Shown here: piece by piece, positions 18,430-24,339 of the stretch
Position numbering within the stretch: position 1 is the stretch's first letter
How the letters are laid out: each line of letters starts with the position of its first letter
Source of the DNA: Cladosporium sp. IMV 00045
Lineage: Eukaryota; Ascomycota; Dothideomycetes; Cladosporiales; Cladosporiaceae
NCBI GenBank assembly: GCA_001931905.2
Contig: MSJI02000344.1
Coordinates: 1-24,339 of the forward strand
Reading direction: 5' to 3'
Length of the DNA: 24,339 bases
Notes under the pieces: generated by a model
What the model saw: only the letters and a program-made list of their open reading frames with translations
Databases searched by the model: none
Told to the model about the DNA's origin: nothing
Program-made: the position numbers and the translations under genes

Positions 18430-18571
18430 AGCAACAGAGCAGCAGAGCAAACAAACCAGCAGAGCACATCACGTGATCTGCAACCTGCTCTGGGGCGGGC
18501 TGCACCTGTCAACACAGAGCAGTCTTCCCGCAACGCGCTGCGCGCGTTCCTACCATTCTGGGGTCATCACA
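18430..18571 (-). repeat. Partial 3' LTR of the gypsy element
   Basis: On the minus strand, TGTGATGACCCC begins directly after a polypurine tract, as LTRs do (TG at the 5' end). It contains a palindromic ATCACGTGAT at about 18467-18476 and GCTCTGCT-type repeats. The outer (CA) end is not identifiable and is probably lost at the LINE D junction near 18430. No second LTR exists in the window to confirm the limits. Confidence 0.5.
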
Positions 18572-18584
18572 CTATCCCCCTCCT
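18572..18584 (-). promoter_or_regulatory. Polypurine tract, plus-strand primer site of the gypsy element
   Basis: AGGAGGGGGATAG on the minus strand immediately precedes the TG of the putative LTR. A purine run in this position resists RNase H and primes second-strand synthesis. Confidence 0.55.
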
Positions 18585-18659
18585 AGCCTAGCGCAGTCCC
18601 TGTGCTAGGTTAAAGATGGTCTTATGCCCCATGATCTTTCGTCATCATGGCTTTCCGTG

Positions 18660-19264
18660 ATGCCTCCTCTTCGTGTTAAGCGCAACAGCACTCAACGTCG
18701 CCTCGAACTTGCCGAAATTATCGACAACTTCGGAGACACCATGGTCAAGAAATGCAGCACCTGTGTCAAACACAACCGCGTGTGCAAGGTACACGTCCGT
18801 TCTGGTCGCTGCAACGAATGCGCCCGTCGCAACCAACGGCGCGACGTGAAGGTGACTCAAAATGAGTTTCGCCGCCTTATCGACGAGAAAAAGAAACTCA
18901 AGCGAAGCGCAACATCGATGAGGCCCTCTCTGCTCAAGCCGATGCCTTGGAAGCGCTTCGTACGGCGCGTGCTCGAGAAGAGCGCCTGCGCCAGCAGATG
19001 GATTTGATTGACAAACGAGCGGAGGAGGCCATCTCCGTGGAATCCCGCTCCGTGGAGGAACAGGAGGCGGAGGAAACACTCGATACCTCCGGCGTGGATA
19101 ACTCTGGCCTGGCTCTCCAACTTCTTCCCGAAACCTGGGGTTGTTTGGATGACGTGCCCGATGGTTTCTGGGAGAACTCGCTTGACCCCAAGCTTCTGGA
19201 AGAGCTGGGTTTTACTTCTGGCGGTGGCGTCGATGAAAATCCACAATTGGCTTCATCGAGTTGA
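18660..19264 (+). pseudogene. Zinc-cluster-like ORF, antisense at the 3' end of the gypsy element
   Basis: Plus strand. The first frame from ATG 18660 (an upstream ATG lies at 18624) encodes a basic start, then KKCSTCVKHNRVCKV and RSGRCNECARRNQRRD. The spacing C-x2-C-x6-C-x8-C-x2-C resembles a Zn2Cys6 cluster, but the position of the sixth Cys is Arg. A frameshift near 18910-18925 moves to a second frame (NIDEALSAQADALEALRTAR, REERLRQQMDLIDKRAEEA), a coiled coil, with an acidic tail ending at the TGA 19262-19264. The end overlaps pol's stop by about 50 bases on the opposite strand. I recall short fungal proteins with such a cysteine motif plus coiled coil occurring beside LTR elements, but cannot cite a family. 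It is probably carried by the retrotransposon; its role is unknown. Confidence 0.55.
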
Positions 19265-22200
19265 AATCGCCCTTTGCCTGCCAGGTATTTTCTGTATGGT
19301 CGTACCCTGTCCACTTTACAAGATACTGTTTCTGACCTCGTACAGTTCTTTCTTTTAGGACCCTTTCCACTTCATAGGAAGGTTCCTGTATCTCTGGGTC
19401 GAGGTTTTCGACCTCTTCTTGCGGCGTGGCGTCTGGTGTTGCTGGTTCCAACAAAGATATGTGGAATACTGGGTGTATGCGCATTTTCCTGGGTAGTTCT
19501 AGCTCAAAGCTGACTGGTCCCTTTTGTCGTCGAATTTTGAATGGTCCTAGTTTGACTGCATCCAATTTCTTGCTTGGTTTGTTCGATTTTATGTTGCGCC
19601 GTAGGAGATAGACTTTATCCCCCCCCTTGAGGGTTGGTCCCTCAATCCTCTTCTTATTTGCTTGTCTCGTCATCTGTTGACGTACAAACATAAGATCCAG
19701 ACGTAGGTTCTCGTGTAACACAGCCATCTGCTTTGCTGTGAACGCTGCTGCTGGGTTGCTGGCCAATACTTCCATGGTTCCGGCCAATCCTGGCGGCTCA
19801 AACCCAAAGTTTGCGTAGAACGGTGACGTCCCAGTCGTCGTTGATGGCGACTGGTTGTATGCAATTTGTGCGAGTGGAAGTAAAGCAATCCAGTTGTCCT
19901 GACGATCGTTGACATAACATCTGAGGTACTGTTCTAGAGTTTGGTTCAGTCTCTCTGTTTGTCCGTCCGTCTGTGGGTGATACGCTGTGCTGAGCTTGTG
20001 TTTGATGCCCAATTCCTGCGACAGCGATGTCCAGAAGTTTGATGTGAACAGCTTGTCTCTGTCAGTGATCAACGTCTGGGGTGTGCCATGGTTTGCGACC
20101 ACATTCTTTAAAAAGATGTGTGCGAGCTTCTCTGCTCCCCAAGTCTCTCTGTACGGAACGAATCGTCCGAACTTGGTAAACCTGTCCACAATCACCAGGA
20201 TGCTGTCATAGCATTCTCCTGTGATTGGATCGGCACTGGCTGGTAGCTTCACAATGAAGTCCATAGCCACTGATTCCCATGGTCGTTGGGGTACTTGCAA
20301 CGGTTGTAATAGCCCATACGGTGCATGGCGATCATGCTTGTTCCTTCTGCAAATGGAACAGCTACGTACGTATTCCTCAATTGCGTTCCGCATCTTTGGG
20401 AAGTAATACGTCTTCTTGAGCATCTCGAGCATCTTCGCTGTGCCCGGATGTCCGAGGACTGGGCCGTCGTGCCATGCTGTTAGCAATGATTTGCGCAGCG
20501 TTGGCGGCACATAGGTGCGTCCTTCGAACTCCCAAAGTCTCGTCTCCTGGTTGAGAGTAAACCCTGGATGCTCTTCTGGTCTTGCTGCAGCTCCCTGGCA
20601 CATGCCATCCCGGAGTTGCTCCTTCCGCATTTCGTCGTGGACCAATCTTGCGTCCATGGCGGAAGTGGCAGCAATCTTGTTGACTTGAAGGGTCCCATCA
20701 GAATTCCGTTTCAACAGTTGGAATGCCTGAGGCATGCTTCCCTTCACATAGTCTTGTCGTCTGCTCATGGCATCCGCCCGAGCGTTCTCGGATCCTTTCC
20801 GGTAGTGTATCCGCATCTTGAAAGTGGCCAAATCCTGATACCAACGAATCTGTCGTGGTGTGAGGATCTTGGTTGTCGTGAACTTAGTTAAGTTCTTGTG
20901 ATCCGAGATGACCGTGATTCCTTATGGATGTCCTTCCAGATAGATTCGCCATTGTCGAAAGGCTTCGACGATCGCGAGGAGTTCCTTGTCGTGGATTTCG
21001 TAATTTATCTCGGCAGGCGTCATTTTTCTTGATAGGTACGCGACTGGCCTGAGCTTCCCTCTCTCATCAGGCTGGCCCAGGCATGCTCCGATAGCGAAGT
21101 CGGATGCATCCGTTTCTACCGTGACACTTTTCTTTGGATCGTAGATCACAAGGATAGGTTCCGTGGAAAAGCGCGTTTTCAGTTCTTGAAATGCGGCTTC
21201 GGCCTCTGCCGTCCACTCATATCCTTGATCCTTTCGTGTCATCTGTGTCAATGGTGCAGTTATCTTGGAGTAATCCCGGATGAACTGTCGGTAGAAATTA
21301 GCAAATCCCAGGAATGATTGAACTTCCTTGACCGTAGTTGGCTTGGGCCAACTCGTCACAGCTTCAATCTTCCCTTTGTCCATTTTCAAGCCTTCTCGTG
21401 ATACCACGTATCCGAGGAACTTGATTTCTGTTTTGTGGAACTCGGTTTTCTCTGGCTTGATGCGCATGTTTGCATCCTTCAAAGCCTGGAGAACTTTCCG
21501 TACATGCTGTACATGGTCCTCATACGTCTTGGAGTATACCAGGATGTCGTCCAGGTAGACTACCACAAAGACGTCCAGATACTTCCGCAACACACTGTTG
21601 ATGTATGCCTGGAACGTAGCTGGTGCATTGGTGAGTCCGAATGGCATAACCAGATACTCGAATAGTCCGAAACGAGTTCTGAATGCTGTCTTCCACTCCT
21701 CACCTTCTTTGATCCGAATCCGGTTGTAGGCTCCTGGAATGTCGAAAGCCGTAAACCACTGAGCTCCCTGCAAGCGGTCTTGCAGCTCATGGATCAGACC
21801 TCTGGGTAGGGGATAACTGTTTTTCACAGTGATCTCATTCAACCCCCTGTAGTCCACACAGACTCGGTGTTTCTTTCCCGGTTTCACGACGATGTGTAAC
21901 GGGTATCCGGCCGGCGAGTCGGATTCACGGATGTGTCTTTTCCGTAATCCTTCGTCGACGTATTCTCGGATTTGTTCTGCTCGCTGGGCGGTGACCGGTC
22001 GTAGTGGTTCTTTCTTTGGTTGCTTGCCTTCCTGGATCTTGATTTCGTGATCCCAAGGTTGATGTGCTGGCAAGGCTTCTTCGTCGGATTCCTTTTCGAA
22101 CAGCTGTCGAAAATCCGAATACTCGGGAGGTATAGCAAACTCTGCTTCCTTCTCCTCTGTTTTCTTGCAATACAGAACCTGAACCTGTTCTGGTGTCATT

Positions 22201-22265
22201 TGCACTGTTTGGAGCAATTCTTGCGCAGACATTGCTTCCACCTCGACTAATGGCGTGTTTCGCAA
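19212..22265 (-). pseudogene. gypsy pol: reverse transcriptase, RNase H, integrase, chromodomain, with one internal stop
   Basis: A single frame of about 1017 codons interrupted by TAA at 20922-20924, after IYLEGHP and before GITVISDHKNLTKF in the RNase H domain. RT has FTAFDIPGAYNRI (motif A) and VVVYLDDILVYSK (YLDD active site, about residues 237-240), and RNase H has VETDASD and DKELLAIVEAF. Downstream lies the integrase: HHCC zinc finger (H-x6-H-x29-C-x2-C in HDGPVLGH...CSIC), catalytic Asp in MDFIVKLP, Asp in LITDRDKLF, Glu in QTDGQTERLNQ, a GPF motif (LGPFKIRR) and a chromodomain (YEVERVLKERTVRGQKQYLV to KWTGYDHTENTW). Apart from the stop all catalytic residues are present. The aspartic protease expected upstream of RT is missing. 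The 3' end overlaps the antisense zinc-cluster ORF. Confidence 0.9.
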
Positions 22266-22333
22266 CAGCTGGCGAACATCCCAGATTAGTCGGAATCTTC
22301 CTCCTCTTCCTCATCCTCTTCCGGAGCGGATCC

Positions 22334-23480
22334 TTAGAGGACCAGTTCCTCGATCTCGGGTGTAGGATAACGAACTAACGCCTCCCTTGCCTGTTGAGTA
22401 GGATCTGGCCGGCCCCGGGTGAGGCAGATGCTTTGTCGTCTGTGACTTGGGAAATATCCTGATCCCATCTTGTCACTCATGTGAATAGCACAGCCGTCAT
22501 CGCAGCAAGCCGTCCAGGATGTTGATTCATGACTATCCTGGGTTCGTGGTGGTGGTGTCCAGTGGTATCGTACATGCCTCGAGCTTCTGGCATGTCTTCG
22601 TAGGTCCAACCGTGGGTGGCAGCAATCGTTGCTGGTTTCGGAGACTCCTCCTCCGTGCCTTTCCCGTTGGTTGACCTGAATGCTTCCTGCCTTCCAGATT
22701 TCTGCAGTTCATGACTCTGCTTCCGGGCCTTGCATTCGTTCTTGTAGTGTCCCTTCTTGCCACAGCCGTAACACTCGACTTGTGACTTGTCTTTGGACTT
22801 CTTCTGGCCGTTCTTCTGGCCTTTGGAACCTGGCTTGCCTTGCGTGGCGTCCAGTTGCATCTTTTGCAACCCACAGTAGTTGTCTCTCCATTCGGGCACG
22901 TCTCGCTTTGCCTTGGTGTTGGCGTTTCCCTGCGAGTATCGTCCCTTCCGTTCCAGCTGAAGCTCGTACAGTTTCGTATCGATCTTGACTGCGAGGTCTG
23001 CGATCTCCTTCAATTCCTTTGGCCGATCGTCTTCTCGCATCGTGATCTTTTCCCGGACCTTGTCTTTTAGTCCTCGGTAAAACTGTGAGGCCAGGGCATC
23101 GTCGTTCCATCCCACCTTGGAGGCCAGGATTTGGAATTCGGCCCTATACGTTGCTGCCGATGTCTTCTGGCGGAGTGCCCTTAGGTCACGTTCGGCTTCC
23201 AAGACGTCGCTCCCGCATGCAAACGTTTCCTCGAGTGCTGCAAAGAATGCAGACTCGAGGCCCAACACTGCTTTGGTGGATTCCTTCATCTGGCCCGCAC
23301 TCTCTGCGTCCAGATAATCCTCCAGGTGCGGCTGCACCCATTCCTGAGCCTTTCCTCGAAGATACGATACTGCGAACAAGATCTTGTTGCGAGTATTCTT
23401 CTTGAACTTTTCAGGGCTCATTTCCCAATACAACTTGCATTGGAGCCTGAACGTAATAAAAGCCTTATAGATCCGGCGTA
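22334..23480 (-). pseudogene. gypsy gag: capsid remnant with zinc knuckle, truncated and frameshifted
   Basis: The main frame runs from 23433 to 22477 (318 codons from its first Met). Similarity continues upstream of that Met without a start codon (RIYKAFITFRLQCKLYWEM) until a stop near 23480, so the N-terminal half of gag is lost. It contains capsid-like KILFAVSYLRGKAQEWVQPH and EEKFA-type helices, FQILASKVGWNDDALASQFY, and one CCHC knuckle, CYGCGKKGHYKNEC (221-234), which binds the element RNA. Near 22550 the meaningful reading moves one frame over, from VMNQHPGRL to STSWTACCDDGCAIHMSDK and ending at EIEELVL (stop at 22334). No protease sequence lies in the 70 bases between this and the pol frame, implying a deletion. 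Confidence 0.82.
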
Positions 23481-23945
23481 CTAACTAAGCTCGGAAGAAC
23501 GCTAAGTTAGTAGTATTGTTAACCTTACTAAAGAAGAGCTATATACCAACTACTCGGGAGTTTACTAGCAATAGACTATATACGTATAGCTTAGGACTTT
23601 TCTATACGTAATCTTAGAGAATTCTAGTGTGTTTCATATAGACGCTATAGATATTAATAAGCTAGCAGCGCTCTAGACCATCTATTTATCGTAGAAGCTT
23701 AGATCGCTAGTCAGAGATTAGTTCTCTAGTTAAACTTAAGGTTCCCTATAGAATAGAGATTATCTATGCAATTGTTAGAGTAATAGTAGACTCTATCTAA
23801 CTTTTAATAGCATAAGTATAAGGGACTTCTTTAGCTTACGCGTCTATTATAAGTAACACTACTCTTATACCTACTACTAGAAGTCCTAAACTAGACTTTC
23901 GAGTTAGCGTCTATAAATTTAGAACATTTTAAACATGTATTTAGT
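23480..23945. other. AT-rich, TA-dinucleotide-rich block, RIP-like
   Basis: About 465 bases with a sharp change in composition on both sides. The block is full of TA steps (CTATATACGTATAGCTTAGG and similar) and has few CA or TG steps, with stops in all frames. This is what repeat-induced point mutation (C-to-T in CpA) leaves in ascomycete repeats. It replaces the expected gag N-terminus, leader and 5' LTR of the gypsy element. It could be a heavily mutated older repeat into which the gypsy element and the neighbouring DNA transposon inserted. I could not recognise the ancestral sequence. Confidence 0.65.
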
Positions 23946-23960
23946 ACTAACGTCATTCAT

Positions 23961-23991
23961 CAGTACCCTGCGCATACCAGTACCCCGCGCA
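23961..23991. repeat. Direct repeat at the end of the right-hand DNA transposon
   Basis: CAGTACCCTGCGCA (23961-23974) and CAGTACCCCGCGCA (23978-23991), 13 of 14 bases identical, 3 bases apart. It lies about 80 bases past the stop codon of the minus-strand transposase and directly after the AT-rich block, so it probably marks the element's terminus. The partner repeat lies outside the window. The expected flanking TA is not obvious. Confidence 0.6.
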
Positions 23992-24068
23992 CTTTCTTGA
24001 CGCGACACCACTTTCATGACCAATCTCACAACCACAACCGCTCAAGTAAACAAGGAGATTTTCATAAC

Positions 24069-24339
24069 CTAGACATCAGGTGTTTCTACTTCGACCTGGC
24101 ACGTTCTTATATTATGGCCGGGCTTGCCGCATTTGCGACAGCGTCGAATCGTCACCGGCCTCTCATCATCGCTACCCCGATTCTCACCCACACCTCGCCC
24201 TTGCTGCTTTTCGGTCTCCTTGTGAGCCACAATAGTCCTTGCACTCTGTACAGGTAGTGCATCTCCATGATAGACCCGGGACTTCTTAGCTCTCCGGCGC
24301 TTGCTAAGGGCTTCGTTGGCCTTCTGAAGGGTGTGGTTC
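24069..24339 (-). CDS. DDE transposase (pogo/Fot type), C-terminal fragment with zinc knuckle
   Basis: A minus-strand frame open from the window edge to TAG at 24071-24069, 89 residues. It starts NHTLQKANEALSKRRRAKKS, then RVYHGDALPVQSARTIVAHK, a charged stretch, and a C-terminal knuckle RRCRKCGKPGHNIRTC (C-x2-C-x4-H-x4-C), ending VEVETPDV. The LQKAN.ALSKRRRAK block followed by a Gly-x-x-Gly-His knuckle is, from recall, the standard ending of one large group of fungal pogo-like DDE transposases. The catalytic domain and start lie to the right of the window. It differs from the fragment at 1-519, so they are two different transposons. No stops or shifts are seen in the visible part. Confidence 0.72.
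   Translation of the reverse strand, partial: NHTLQKANEALSKRRRAKKSRVYHGDALPVQSARTIVAHKETEKQQGRGVGENRGSDDERPVTIRRCRKCGKPGHNIRTCQVEVETPDV

Larger units (their letters stand above)
12474..18430 (-). mobile_element. LINE D: near full-length Tad/I-type non-LTR retrotransposon
   Basis: About 5.95 kb on the minus strand. It comprises a 5' UTR of roughly 100 bases (18326 to about 18430, outer limit uncertain), ORF1, ORF2 overlapping by 4 bases, a 3' UTR of about 290 bases (12501-12791) and the AATCAAATC tail. Both ORFs are open from end to end, and all EN, RT and RNase H catalytic residues I checked are present, in contrast to every other element here. This implies a recent insertion that has escaped mutation. 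The left flank is a broken LINE fragment and the right flank is a gypsy LTR, and I found no matching target-site duplication. Deletion or recombination at one end, or insertion between two older elements, could explain that. Confidence 0.9.
18430..23480 (-). mobile_element. Ty3/gypsy chromovirus-type LTR retrotransposon, defective
   Basis: Minus-strand element in the order gag, RT, RNase H, integrase, chromodomain, non-coding 3' region with an antisense ORF, polypurine tract and partial 3' LTR. The domain order RT-RNase H-integrase and the C-terminal chromodomain place it among the Ty3/gypsy chromoviruses. Defects are a missing 5' LTR, primer-binding site and gag N-terminus (cut at about 23480 by the AT-rich block), a frameshift in gag near 22550, no recognisable protease between gag and RT, one nonsense codon in RNase H and an LTR cut on its outer side by LINE D. 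It cannot be autonomous as it stands. Confidence 0.88.

Noticed and set aside
1..24339. CRISPR arrays, bacterial operons, phage or defence systems
   Set aside because: No spaced repeat array or prokaryotic gene layout; introns and element types are fungal.

Overview
The window looks like a transposon-rich accessory segment of a filamentous ascomycete (Pezizomycotina) nuclear genome. The reasons are a Zn2Cys6 regulator gene with short GT-AG introns (57-91 nt), Tad/I-type LINEs, a Ty3/gypsy chromovirus, pogo/Fot-type DDE transposases and one sharply AT-rich, RIP-like block. A dothideomycete is possible but cannot be decided from this sequence. All family assignments were read from the sequence and recall; no database search was run.

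Layout from left to right. 1-519 is the C-terminal end of a DDE transposase (+). 722-2429 is a broken host gene (+), probably DUF1765-like, with a premature stop and a LINE inserted into its C-terminal tail. 2430-~4222 is LINE copy A (-), 5'-truncated and decayed. ~4225-5210 holds unidentified decayed coding traces (-). 5211-6282 shows nothing recognisable. 6283-~7440 is a decayed LINE ORF1 (copy E, -). 7928-10086 is the one apparently functional host gene, a Zn2Cys6 transcription factor in five exons (+).

From ~10130 to 12473 lies a mosaic of LINE pieces in alternating orientation: copy C (+, endonuclease fused to the 3' end), copy B (-, RT to RNase H), then an ORF1/endonuclease fragment (+). 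12474-~18430 is LINE D (-), a nearly perfect non-LTR retrotransposon of a second family. Its ORF1 (562 aa) and ORF2 (1282 aa) are both open and joined by an ATGA stop/start overlap.

~18430-~23480 is a Ty3/gypsy chromovirus (-). It has a partial LTR, a polypurine tract, pol with chromodomain and gag, but also a nonsense codon, a missing protease and a gag frameshift. An antisense zinc-cluster-like ORF lies between pol and the LTR. ~23480-23945 is the AT-rich block. 23961-24339 is the end of another DDE transposon (-) with a terminal direct repeat and a zinc-knuckle C-terminus.

How the parts work together: only LINE D has what it needs to move by itself. It encodes an RNA-binding ORF1 protein and an EN-RT-RNase H protein with every catalytic residue I can check. 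The A/B/C/E family members and the gypsy element are defective and could move only by borrowing enzymes. The regulator gene is an island between LINE fragments, and copy C begins about 45 bases past its stop codon.
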